A stretch of 64,000 nt of DNA from SG8-41 sp036555615 (GTDB lineage Bacteria; Pseudomonadota; Gammaproteobacteria; Burkholderiales; SG8-41): NCBI GenBank assembly GCA_036555615.1, contig DATBKZ010000101.1:62001-126000 (forward strand). Reading direction: 5' to 3'. The position numbers and the translations under genes were made by a program. Below the pieces are notes generated by a model, which searched no databases, had not been told where the DNA came from, and was given only the letters and a program-made list of their open reading frames with translations. This document shows, piece after piece, positions 23,886 through 33,816 of the stretch (its first letter is position 1; each line of letters begins with the position of its first letter).

Positions 23886-24320
23886 CGCACGTGGTGAATT
23901 CCAGGTGGTGAGCAGCGAATCGCACCGTCACCCGGGAATCGCAAAGAGTCCGAGGCAGTTCTTACACGGTGAACCGCGCAATTGCGCGAGCCCGGGCCGA
24001 CGTGCTGAACGCGCACCGAAGTTGCTGGCTGCCTGGCCCATGGAGATTGCCGCGCCAGCCACGGACGCGCTGCAGGAAATGGTTAAGTTCGCTCACCACA
24101 CGAAAGTAGCGATACTAGACGAACGACGCGCTCACGACACGCTGAGAATTTGAGGTTCCCGCGCCTGGCGCGGGGCCCGACGGCAAACCGGACGAGACAT
24201 CAGGATCATCAAACCCCTCATGCTCACGCCAACCGATTGAATCAGTCGGCGCGGCACTGCCCCTCAGGGCGGCGCCGATGGTTTGCCCGATCCCGTGTTT
24301 GAGCGCGGGAGACGATAACA
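23886..24320 (+). other. long 5' leader of rne with hairpins
   Basis: The 452-base stretch between rluC and rne has no credible gene. In E. coli the rne leader is also several hundred bases long and lets RNase E control its own mRNA. Here a perfect hairpin CCCGCGC (24158-24164), CTG loop, GCGCGGG (24168-24174) and a smaller imperfect dyad near 24231-24252 (CCGATTGA/TCAGTCGG) are visible. A short frame at 23869-24153 has no recognisable protein features. Confidence 0.5.
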
Positions 24321-26987
24321 ATGAAGCGAATGCTGTTTAACGCGACGCAGGCAGAAGAGCTGCGCGTCGCGATCGTCGATGGCCAGAAGCTCATCGACCT
24401 CGATATCGAAACCCCCGGCAAGGAGCAGCGCAAGAGCAACATCTACAAGGGGGTCATCACCCGCATCGAACCGAGCCTCGAGGCCGCCTTTGTCGACTAC
24501 GGGGCCGAGCGTCACGGCTTTCTCCCGTTCAAGGAGGTTGCCCGCGCCTATTTCAAGCCCGGCGTCGACGTTGGCCGCGCCCGTATCCAGGACGCGCTCG
24601 TGGACGGCCAGGAGCTGATCGTCCAGGTCGACAAGGACGAGCGCGGCACCAAGGGCGCTGCGCTCACCACCTTCATCAGCCTGGCCGGGCGCTACCTGGT
24701 GCTGATGCCCAACAACCCGCGCGGCGGCGGCGTCTCGCGCCGGGTCGAGGGCGAGGACCGCAACGAGCTGCGCGAGGTGATCGACCAGCTCCCGGTGCCG
24801 CAGGGCATGAGCGTCATCGGCCGCACGGCCGCGATCGGCCGCGCGCCCGAGGAGCTCACGTGGGACCTCAACTATCTTCTGCAGCTGTGGCACGCGATCG
24901 AGGGTGCCGCGAAGCAGCAGAGCGGCGCGTTCCTGATCTACCAGGAATCGAGCCTCGTCATTCGCGCCATCCGCGATTATTACCACCAGGACATCGGCGA
25001 GGTCCTGATCGACACCGAAGGCGTCTATGAGCAGGCGCGGCAGTTCATGAGCCACGTCATGCCGCAGAACGTCAGCCGCATCAAGCTCTACCGCGACGAT
25101 GTGCCCCTGTTCTCGCGCTTCCAGATCGAGCACCAGATCGAATCCGCGTATTCGCGCTCGGTCAATCTTCCTTCCGGCGGCTCGGTCGTGTTCGATCACA
25201 CCGAGGCACTGGTGTCGATCGACGTCAATTCCGCGCGCGCCACGCGCGGCTCGGACATCGAGGAAACGGCGTTCCGCACGAACCTCGAGGCCGCGGAGGA
25301 GATCGCCCGGCAATTGAGGCTGCGCGACCTTGGCGGCCTCATCGTCATCGACTTCATCGACATGGAAAGCGGCCGCAATCAGCGCGAGGTGGAGAACCGG
25401 CTGCGTGACTCGCTGAAATACGATCGGGCGCGGGTGCAGATGGGCAAGATTTCGCGCTTCGGCCTGATGGAATTGTCGCGCCAGCGCCTGCGGCCTTCGC
25501 TCGGCGAGACCGCCCACAATCCCTGCCCGCGCTGCCATGGAACCGGCCACATCCGCGGCACCGAGTCGACCGCGCTTCACATCCTGCGCATCATCCAGGA
25601 GGAGGGCATGAAGGAGAACACCGGCGCGATCAACGCCCAGGTGCCGGTCGACGTCGCGACCTTCCTGCTCAACGAGAAGCGGGTCGACCTGCAATTGATC
25701 GAGGCGCGGCACCGGGTCTCGGTGATGCTGATTCCCAACGTGCATCTCGAGACGCCGAACTACACCGTCACGCGCCTGCGCCACGACGATCTCAACAAGA
25801 CCGAGCCGCTGCCACCGAGCTACAACCTGGTGGAAGCACCGACGGAGGAGGAGAAAGCGGCGATAGGGACAGCGGAGCCGGCAGCACCGCGGCCGGAAGC
25901 GGCAGTCAAGGGCATCACGCCCCAGCAGCCCGCCCCGGTACCGGTCGCACGGGAAGCGAAGCCGGAGCCACAGCCACAGCAACAGCCACAGCCCAGAGCG
26001 GCGGCGTCGGCCGAGGAAGCGTCCATCATTGGCAAGTTCTTGGGTTTGTTCAGGCGCAAGCCCGTTGCCGAAGTCCCCGCCCCGCAAACCGCGGGGCCCG
26101 CAGCGGTCACGCCCTCGGGCCCGCGGCGCGGGCGTCACGAGCGCTTCGAGCGCGAGGGTCCGCGCCGCGAACGCGAGGACCGTGGAATGCAGCAGGGTGG
26201 ACAGCGGCAAAGGCAGCACCAGGCGCAGCAGCCACAGGGGCCGCGGGATGGCGACCGCTTCCGCGGGGAGCAGCAGCGCCACGAGCAGCGGCGGCAAGAA
26301 GGGCCGCGCTCCGACCATCCGCAACAGCAACGCCCGCATCTCCAGCGCGATCAGGCGCAAGCCGAGGCGCGGCCACCCGCCCATCCCCAGCAGCCAGGGC
26401 GCGAGCATGGCGAGCAGCAACGGGAGGGGCGCGGCAGGAGACGCCGCAGGGGACGCGACCGCTTCGAGCAGCACCAGCACGAGGCGGGCGGCGCTTCCGT
26501 TCCCCCGCGCGGTCAACGGCCCGATCGGCAGCCGAGCCGGCCCGAGACCCAGCGCAGGGCGCCTGAGGCGTCCTCCGCCGCCGGGATCGCTGCGGCTTCT
26601 GACGTCGCGATGGCGCAATTTGTAGCGCCAACCAGCACGGAGCAGGCGGTCCCGCCCCCACCTCCCTCGTTCGAGACCGAGGTGGTGCGGGAGTTCGAGC
26701 CGAGCAAGCCCCAGCTGGCGGAGCCGGTGCCGTCCGGGCCCGGCTATGCACCTGCTGAGGCCTTCAAGATCGAGTGGCCCTCGGAACTGGTCCAGGTGGA
26801 ATCGGATCCCGACAAGCTGCAGAGAGCCGCGCCGGAATCGGAGCCGGTGCCGGTCGCACGCCCGAAGCGGGTGCGTCAGCCCCTGCAGGCGCAGAACGAG
26901 GAGCCCCTCGTCCAGATCGAGACCGCCGCGGCTGAAGCGGCGGCGGGTGGAGAACCGAAGGCACAAGAAACGGCTGTGCCGAGATAA
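24321..26987 (+). CDS. rne: ribonuclease E
   Basis: Essential endonuclease for mRNA decay and rRNA/tRNA processing, and scaffold of the degradosome. The 888-residue protein has an S1 domain near residues 38-120 (QRKSNIYKGVITRIEPSLEA), 5'-sensor and DNase I-like regions and the catalytic Asp block LVSIDVNSARATRG. The second Asp is in LGGLIVIDFIDME, and the Zn-link CPRCHGTGH dimerises the enzyme. From about residue 510 the sequence becomes low-complexity, rich in Pro, Gln, Arg and Glu, as expected for the disordered scaffold. The start MKRMLFNATQAEELRVAIVD follows a GGAG site. The length suits RNase E, not the shorter RNase G. Confidence 0.96.
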   Translation: MKRMLFNATQAEELRVAIVDGQKLIDLDIETPGKEQRKSNIYKGVITRIEPSLEAAFVDYGAERHGFLPFKEVARAYFKPGVDVGRARIQDALVDGQELIVQVDKDERGTKGAALTTFISLAGRYLVLMPNNPRGGGVSRRVEGEDRNELREVIDQLPVPQGMSVIGRTAAIGRAPEELTWDLNYLLQLWHAIEGAAKQQSGAFLIYQESSLVIRAIRDYYHQDIGEVLIDTEGVYEQARQFMSHVMPQNVSRIKLYRDDVPLFSRFQIEHQIESAYSRSVNLPSGGSVVFDHTEALVSIDVNSARATRGSDIEETAFRTNLEAAEEIARQLRLRDLGGLIVIDFIDMESGRNQREVENRLRDSLKYDRARVQMGKISRFGLMELSRQRLRPSLGETAHNPCPRCHGTGHIRGTESTALHILRIIQEEGMKENTGAINAQVPVDVATFLLNEKRVDLQLIEARHRVSVMLIPNVHLETPNYTVTRLRHDDLNKTEPLPPSYNLVEAPTEEEKAAIGTAEPAAPRPEAAVKGITPQQPAPVPVAREAKPEPQPQQQPQPRAAASAEEASIIGKFLGLFRRKPVAEVPAPQTAGPAAVTPSGPRRGRHERFEREGPRREREDRGMQQGGQRQRQHQAQQPQGPRDGDRFRGEQQRHEQRRQEGPRSDHPQQQRPHLQRDQAQAEARPPAHPQQPGREHGEQQREGRGRRRRRGRDRFEQHQHEAGGASVPPRGQRPDRQPSRPETQRRAPEASSAAGIAAASDVAMAQFVAPTSTEQAVPPPPPSFETEVVREFEPSKPQLAEPVPSGPGYAPAEAFKIEWPSELVQVESDPDKLQRAAPESEPVPVARPKRVRQPLQAQNEEPLVQIETAAAEAAAGGEPKAQETAVPR

Positions 26988-27054
26988 CGAGCCTGCCCAA
27001 CCGCTTCGCCGCTCCCGCGGAGGCGGGACTGAAGAGAACTCGGTTGTGCTGAGA

Positions 27055-27539
27055 CTAAGGCGTCAGCGCCCCTCGCAGGTGGTCAAGCAGACCCTGCGCC
27101 GCCTCCTCAACCAGGTCCAGCACGTGCTCGAAGCCTTGCTCGCCCCCGAAATAGGGATCGGGCACTTCGCGCGGCATGGCATCGTTGCTGAATTCCAGGA
27201 ACAGCTTGAGCTTGTGGCCGTGCCGCGACGGGCACAAGCGCTCGAGCACGCGCAGATTCATCCGGTCCATCGCCAGCAGGTAGTCAAACTCGCCGAAATC
27301 GGCTCGGCTCACCTGGCGCCCGCGCAGCATGCTGAGGTCGTAGCCGCGCCGACCCGCGGCGCGCTGCGCGCGGGGATCGGGCGGCTCGCCGATGTGATAG
27401 TCGTGCGTTCCCGCGGAATCAATCACGATGCGCCCTTCCAGTCCCGCCTGCTTTACCTGATGCCGGAACACGCCCTCGGCCATCGGTGAGCGGCAGATAT
27501 TGCCCATGCACACGAACAGAACGCTGCAGCGCTCCCGGC

Positions 27540-27543
<4 letters not shown>
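27055..27543 (-). CDS. low-molecular-weight protein-tyrosine phosphatase
   Basis: A 162-residue phosphatase. The P-loop CX5R is VLFVCMGNICRSPMAEG with Cys12 and Arg18. The general-acid Asp is in REVPDPYFGGEQGFEHVLDL near the C-terminus. Homologues in exopolysaccharide clusters (Wzb, Etp) remove phosphate from tyrosine kinases. Here no kinase or polysaccharide genes are nearby, so this is the housekeeping type linked to uvrB. Its start overlaps the uvrB stop by four bases. It converges with rne across a 67-base gap containing only a weak hairpin (TCCCGC/GCGGGA at 27013-27028). Confidence 0.93.
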
Positions 27544-29621
<2,078 letters not shown>

Positions 29622-29769
29622 CGGCGCGGGGCTAAATCGCGTATTTTCCCACGCCCGTGCGGCCCGTCGCCAGCCTGTTGTGGTCCCGGCGCCGCAGGAC
29701 CCAAATGTGACGTCTGCGCGCGCGAGGAAGCACCGCTCCCGGACGTTCCCCGCGCCGCGTACTTCGGCT

Positions 29770-30867
29770 TTAGTGTCTGGGCAATTTCATGCGCGAGATC
29801 GTGTAGCGGGTGACGTCCTCTTCGGGCTCGTCGCCCGCCGTCCCGTTAAGAGGCAGCGCCAGATTGGTGACGAATATCTCGTCGTCCACGATGACGAGGC
29901 TCGCCGGGAAGAGCAGGCCGATCGGGGCGTTCCCGCGAATGCCACGAAACTCTCCGAGCTTGGCGACGATCTTGCCGTTCTCGTTCAGAGCCACGACCTC
30001 GTCGGCCTGATTCGCCGCCACCCACAGCCGGCCACGCCGATCGGTGGCAAGACCGTCGGCCCCGTTTATGCTCTCGGCGAAAACGTCGACCGCTTTGGTG
30101 GTGAGATTCAATTTCAGAACGCGGTCATCGCCGGTATTCGCAATGAAGAGCGTGTTCTGGTCATGGCTCAGCGCCAAGCCATTCGCGCCGAAGGGCGGGA
30201 ATCCAGCCGTGGCGAGCAGCGGATCGTGACTGACCACGTCTACTACGCAGCCTGGAGCGCAGCCCGCCGGGTTGCTGATCTTGAAGATGGCACCCTGGAA
30301 TGAATCGGAAATGTAGAGATTCCCGTCTTTGTCGAAGACCATCGCATTGGGGACACGGGCGCCGGAACCGAACTGAATCGTGTCAGTGCTGCCATCCGGA
30401 TTGCCTACCGTACGCTGAATCGGCGCGCCGATCGCCGGAATCACGGCCACATCTTCGATCGTGGTGGAGCTATCGAAACTAGCCGCAATGCGCTGAATCT
30501 TGGATGGCGGAGTCACGAAATCACCGACGATGGTGACGTAGACCTTCTTGCCGTGGCGGTCGAATGCGAGTCCGAGCAGAGGCGAGGTTCCGAAGGCGCT
30601 CTCGGCCTCGAGCTTGCCGTGACGGTTGAAGCGCAGCAGCTTGTTCTGGTTGCCGCCATTGAATGTGCCGACATAGATATCCCCGTTCCAAGGATTGGCG
30701 GTGATGCCCTCCGGGAATCGCGCGTCACCGCGAAGCACCGCGAACGTGTCAACGTCGCGATCGATGAAAAGTCGCCGGGAGTGGTCGCCGTCCGCGAGGA
30801 CCGTCCCCGCGTAGCACGGGATGGCGACCAAGAGCAAGTGCAAGCATTTTTTCAGGATGGATTTCAT
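29770..30867 (-). CDS. secreted beta-propeller protein (NHL/SMP-30-like)
   Basis: A 365-residue protein with a clear signal peptide (KKCLHLLLVAIPCYAGTVLA, cleavage probably after the VLA). The remainder consists of repeated propeller blades of the type FPEGITANPWNGDIYVGTF, PLLGLAFDRHGKKVYV, PNAMVFDKDGNLYISDSF, GLALSHDQNTLFIANT and GLATDRRGRLWVAAN. About six such blades are visible. Similar folds include NHL-repeat proteins, gluconolactonases and SMP-30 lactonases, but no complete catalytic metal set was recognised. A pair of Cys in NPAGCAPGCVVD suggests a disulfide in the periplasm. It is separated from both neighbours and may be monocistronic. Function unknown. Confidence 0.75.
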   Translation of the reverse strand: MKSILKKCLHLLLVAIPCYAGTVLADGDHSRRLFIDRDVDTFAVLRGDARFPEGITANPWNGDIYVGTFNGGNQNKLLRFNRHGKLEAESAFGTSPLLGLAFDRHGKKVYVTIVGDFVTPPSKIQRIAASFDSSTTIEDVAVIPAIGAPIQRTVGNPDGSTDTIQFGSGARVPNAMVFDKDGNLYISDSFQGAIFKISNPAGCAPGCVVDVVSHDPLLATAGFPPFGANGLALSHDQNTLFIANTGDDRVLKLNLTTKAVDVFAESINGADGLATDRRGRLWVAANQADEVVALNENGKIVAKLGEFRGIRGNAPIGLLFPASLVIVDDEIFVTNLALPLNGTAGDEPEEDVTRYTISRMKLPRH

Positions 30868-31027
30868 TTGCCCCCCTTAAGTCATTGAAGAAAAGAGCCC
30901 CTATGATGCGCAGGCGGACGGTCGAAATCAACCTGGATTTTCCAGTTACGTCAGGCCTCCGCTAACGGTAAAATGCATCTTGATCGAACGTTCGCCACCC
31001 TCCTCTTCCCGTCACCTGCCCAGGAAC

Positions 31028-32233
31028 ATGAGCCTATCCCTGCTCGCTGGCGTCGAAATGGCGCCGCGCGACCCCATTCTGGGCGTGACCGAAGCGTTCA
31101 ACGCCGACAAGAACCCCAACAAGGTGAACCTTGGCGTTGGCGTCTATTACGACGACAACGGCAGGGTGCCCGTTCTTGAATGCGTCCGCCGCGCAGAGCA
31201 AAAGCTCGCCGAGAGCCCGCTGCCTCGCAACTACCTGCCGATCGACGGCCTCCAGACCTACGACCGTGCCGTGCAGGAGCTCCTGTTCGGAAGGGACAGC
31301 GCGGTGCTGCGCGACCAGAGAGTCGTCACCGTGCAGACACTCGGGGGCACGGGCGGGCTCAAGGTGGGCGCCGACTTCCTGCGCCGGCTCGGCGCAAGTG
31401 CCGAGCTCTGGATCAGCGACCCGAGCTGGGAGAACCACCAGGCGTTGTTCGACTATGCAGGCTACAAGGTCCGGGCCTACCCCTACTACGATGCCGGCAC
31501 CCACGGCCTGAAGTTCGATGCGATGATCGACGCGCTGACGAAGCTCCCTGCCGGATCGGTCGCGGTGCTGCACGCCTGCTGCCACAACCCGACCGGCGTG
31601 GATCTCTCTCCCGAGCAATGGGACCGCGTGATCGAGGTCGTCAATGCGCGCGGCATCGTGCCGTTCCTCGATATCGCCTACCAGGGATTTGCCGATGGGC
31701 TCGATGCCGACGCCATCCCCGTGCGCCGGTTCGCGCAGGCGTGCCCCGCGGTCTTCGTCTCGAGCTCGTTCTCGAAGTCGCTTTCGCTCTACGGAGAGCG
31801 GATCGGCGCGCTATCCGTCGTCACCGAAAGCGCGGACGTCGCTGCGCGCACCCTCTCGCAGTTGAAGCGCGTAATCCGGACCAACTACTCCAACCCGCCC
31901 ACCCATGGCGGACAGGCCGCCGTGCTGGTCCTGACTACGCCGGAATTGCGCGCGCTGTGGGACAAGGAGCTGGGACAGATGCGCGACCGGATCAAGATCA
32001 TGCGCCGCGAGCTGGTCGACAAGATCCGCGCCATCCGGTCGGATTTCGACTTCAGCTTCGTGATCCGTCAGCGGGGACTCTTTTCCTACTCGGGCCTGGC
32101 GCGGGAACAGGTGAAGCGCCTGCGCGAGGAATATTCGCTCTACGCCATCGACAGCGGCCGGATCTGCGTGCCGGCGCTCAACTCGCGCAACATCGACTAC
32201 GTCGCGCGCGCGATCGCGAACGTGCTGGTCTGA
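31028..32233 (+). CDS. aspartate/aromatic amino acid aminotransferase (class I, AspC/TyrB type)
   Basis: PLP enzyme that transfers amino groups between aspartate or aromatic amino acids and 2-oxoglutarate. The 401-residue protein shows the class Ia signatures: VNLGVGVYYDDNGRVPVL, VQTLGGTGGLKVGADF, HACCHNPTGVDLSPEQW, FLDIAYQGFADGL and the PLP-binding Lys in SSSFSKSLSLYGERIGAL. RQRGLFSYSGL is typical of the C-terminal part. I chose the ATG at 31028 (MSLSLLAGVEMAPRDPILGV), preceded by an AGGA site. AspC and TyrB cannot be separated by eye. The gene ends exactly one base before the stop codon of the convergent AsmA-like gene. Confidence 0.92.
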   Translation: MSLSLLAGVEMAPRDPILGVTEAFNADKNPNKVNLGVGVYYDDNGRVPVLECVRRAEQKLAESPLPRNYLPIDGLQTYDRAVQELLFGRDSAVLRDQRVVTVQTLGGTGGLKVGADFLRRLGASAELWISDPSWENHQALFDYAGYKVRAYPYYDAGTHGLKFDAMIDALTKLPAGSVAVLHACCHNPTGVDLSPEQWDRVIEVVNARGIVPFLDIAYQGFADGLDADAIPVRRFAQACPAVFVSSSFSKSLSLYGERIGALSVVTESADVAARTLSQLKRVIRTNYSNPPTHGGQAAVLVLTTPELRALWDKELGQMRDRIKIMRRELVDKIRAIRSDFDFSFVIRQRGLFSYSGLAREQVKRLREEYSLYAIDSGRICVPALNSRNIDYVARAIANVLV

Positions 32234-33589
32234 TCACTGCTTCTCTTCGTCCTTCTTCCCGAACAGGCTTTCGAACCACTGCCCGACTCGCGCGCCAACC
32301 GCGGTGCCGAACACTGGCCCCAGCACGGCGGTGCCCGCCGCGGCGCCCGCCACGGTCCCGCCCGTTGGATAAAGCAATGGCGCATCGAGCGTGCCGGAGA
32401 CGTTGAGGGACGCTGACACCGCCGCAACCGATGCGGCCTTGATGCTGGTGTTGAGCCGCCCCGATAGCTCGTCCCGGGGAGAGATCGTCACGTTGCCTGC
32501 GGCCGAAAGCGTGCCGGAAACGATATTGAGTCCGGTCAGGCGACGGGTCCCGCGCTCGATCCTGAGCCGCCCCGAAAGCCCGTCGAAGCGCGTCCCCCCA
32601 CTTCTCTCCCCTTCCTCGCCAATCATCGTGGCGGCCTTGCGGATGTCCACTCCATGCAAGACACCCCCTTCTACCTCGAATGGCGCATCCAGCCGCAACG
32701 CCTCCACGATCTGACCGGCGCGGGCGGCACTGGCCGAAAACGCGGGCCGGGCGCTGAGCTTACCGCTCATGCTCTGCGGCTTGTCGAGTGCCTGTAGCAG
32801 AGGAGCGATCTCGACGCGATTGACCGTCGCGCTTCCCTTGAGCTGCATGCCTCTCTGCCATCCCACCACGAGCCTGCCGGTGGCCGTGCCGCCGTAGAGC
32901 CGCGCGCTGATGTCGCTGAAGCTCGCACCATTCGAAGTCGCCAAGCCCCTTGCGTTGAGCTCGTCGAAGTAAATTCTCGGGCCGAAGGGCGGCGTCCAGG
33001 CTTTCGCGCTGGCGTCGATCAGGTAACTGGACTGTTGGGGCTTGATCACGGCCTTGAGCGTCCCATCCCGCGCGACGATGGAAGCGCTTTCGAGCCTCCC
33101 GTCGCCCGCAAGAGCGAGCCGCGCATCGAACGGCCCGAGCGTGACATCCTCCATTTCGATGAGCGCATCGTCGAGCTTGATGGCTTCCACCCTGACGGCC
33201 GCCGGCTGCGATGGGCCGCCGCCTGTCGCATCCGTCGGCAGCCACGCGGGAATCTTGTCGATCGCGCTGCGCGTCAACACCAGGCCGTTGATCTCGATGC
33301 TCTTGATAACCTTGGTAGCCTCGAGCAGCGTCCAGAGATCGGGCGTCACGGTCACCTTGCCGACCTTGATGTCCTCCGCCTCGCCGACCGTGATGCCGCT
33401 CACGGTGAGATGAGGCAGTGGCAGCCCCGCGGCGCGCAGACTGCCGATCTTTACGGGCGCGCCGAGGCGCGCGGAAATCTCCTGCTCGAACGTCGGAATG
33501 GAGTCATCGAGCGAGATGAAAAGCGGCACCAGCGCGAGCATCAGCAGGAGCACGCCGATGACCAGCACGCTGCGCTTTAACCACTTCAT
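32234..33589 (-). CDS. AsmA family protein
   Basis: A 451-residue envelope protein. The N-terminus has one membrane helix (SVLVIGVLLLMLALVPLFI). The AsmA-type repeated beta region follows, with VKIGSLRAAGLPLPHLTVSG, VTPDLWTLLEATKVIKSIEI and a C-terminal AsmA_2-like part (ARPAFSASAARAGQIVEALR, LRIERGTRRLTGLNIVSGTL). Relatives (AsmA, TamB, YhdP) are bridge-like proteins that move phospholipids between membranes, but short single-gene members are less studied. The C-terminus has a Gly/Ala-rich hydrophobic segment (GGTVAGAAAGTAVLGPVFGT) that could insert in a membrane. It ends back-to-back with the aminotransferase gene. Confidence 0.8.
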   Translation of the reverse strand: MKWLKRSVLVIGVLLLMLALVPLFISLDDSIPTFEQEISARLGAPVKIGSLRAAGLPLPHLTVSGITVGEAEDIKVGKVTVTPDLWTLLEATKVIKSIEINGLVLTRSAIDKIPAWLPTDATGGGPSQPAAVRVEAIKLDDALIEMEDVTLGPFDARLALAGDGRLESASIVARDGTLKAVIKPQQSSYLIDASAKAWTPPFGPRIYFDELNARGLATSNGASFSDISARLYGGTATGRLVVGWQRGMQLKGSATVNRVEIAPLLQALDKPQSMSGKLSARPAFSASAARAGQIVEALRLDAPFEVEGGVLHGVDIRKAATMIGEEGERSGGTRFDGLSGRLRIERGTRRLTGLNIVSGTLSAAGNVTISPRDELSGRLNTSIKAASVAAVSASLNVSGTLDAPLLYPTGGTVAGAAAGTAVLGPVFGTAVGARVGQWFESLFGKKDEEKQ

Positions 33590-33616
33590 AAATCTGGGAA
33601 ATTTGTCTGTCTGGCG

Positions 33617-33645
33617 TTGACCGGGAATGGCTCAAACATTAATAT
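33617..33645 (+). promoter_or_regulatory. probable promoter of tRNA-Asn
   Basis: TTGACC at 33617-33622 and TAATAT at 33640-33645 are 17 bases apart. The predicted start near 33652 would give a leader of about 50 bases before the mature tRNA. It is the best match in the 111-base gap after the AsmA-like gene. Confidence 0.45.
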
Positions 33646-33700
33646 ATGCGCCTCCGTTATGCGGCACCATGCAGTTTGTCGCGTATCAGACAAGTTTTGA

Positions 33701-33776
33701 TCCCCGATAGCTCAGTTGGTAGAGCGACGGACTGTTAATCCGCAGGTCGCTGGTTCGAGCCCAGCTCGGGGAGCCA
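33701..33776 (+). tRNA. tRNA-Asn (anticodon GUU)
   Basis: Full 76-base cloverleaf. Acceptor TCCCCGA pairs with TCGGGGA, and the D arm is AGCTCAGTTGGTAGAGC. The anticodon stem CGGAC/ATCCG-like arm closes the loop TGTTAAT with anticodon GTT. The T arm contains GGTTCGAGCCC, the discriminator is G, and CCA is encoded. It borders the accessory region that begins at 33.8 kb. Confidence 0.96.
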
Positions 33777-33781
33777 TCAGG

Positions 33782-33815
33782 AAATCGGCCGCGCATTGCG
33801 CGTGGCCGATTTTTT
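33782..33815 (+). terminator. Rho-independent terminator of tRNA-Asn
   Basis: AAATCGGCC (33782-33790) pairs with GGCCGATTT (33804-33812), with an inner GCGC-ATT-GCGC helix, followed by a T-run (33810-33815). On the other strand the same hairpin directly follows the stop of the ThDP enzyme gene, so it may act in both directions. Confidence 0.85.
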
Positions 33816-33816
33816 G

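Noticed and set aside
23869..24153. A 94-codon frame inside the rne leader
   Set aside because: No ribosome site, no protein features, and it lies in a region that looks like a structured leader.
24264..26966. A 900-codon open frame antisense to rne
   Set aside because: The GC-rich codon bias of rne keeps the opposite frame open. Its translation is Arg/Leu/His-rich with no domain, and rne itself is unmistakable.
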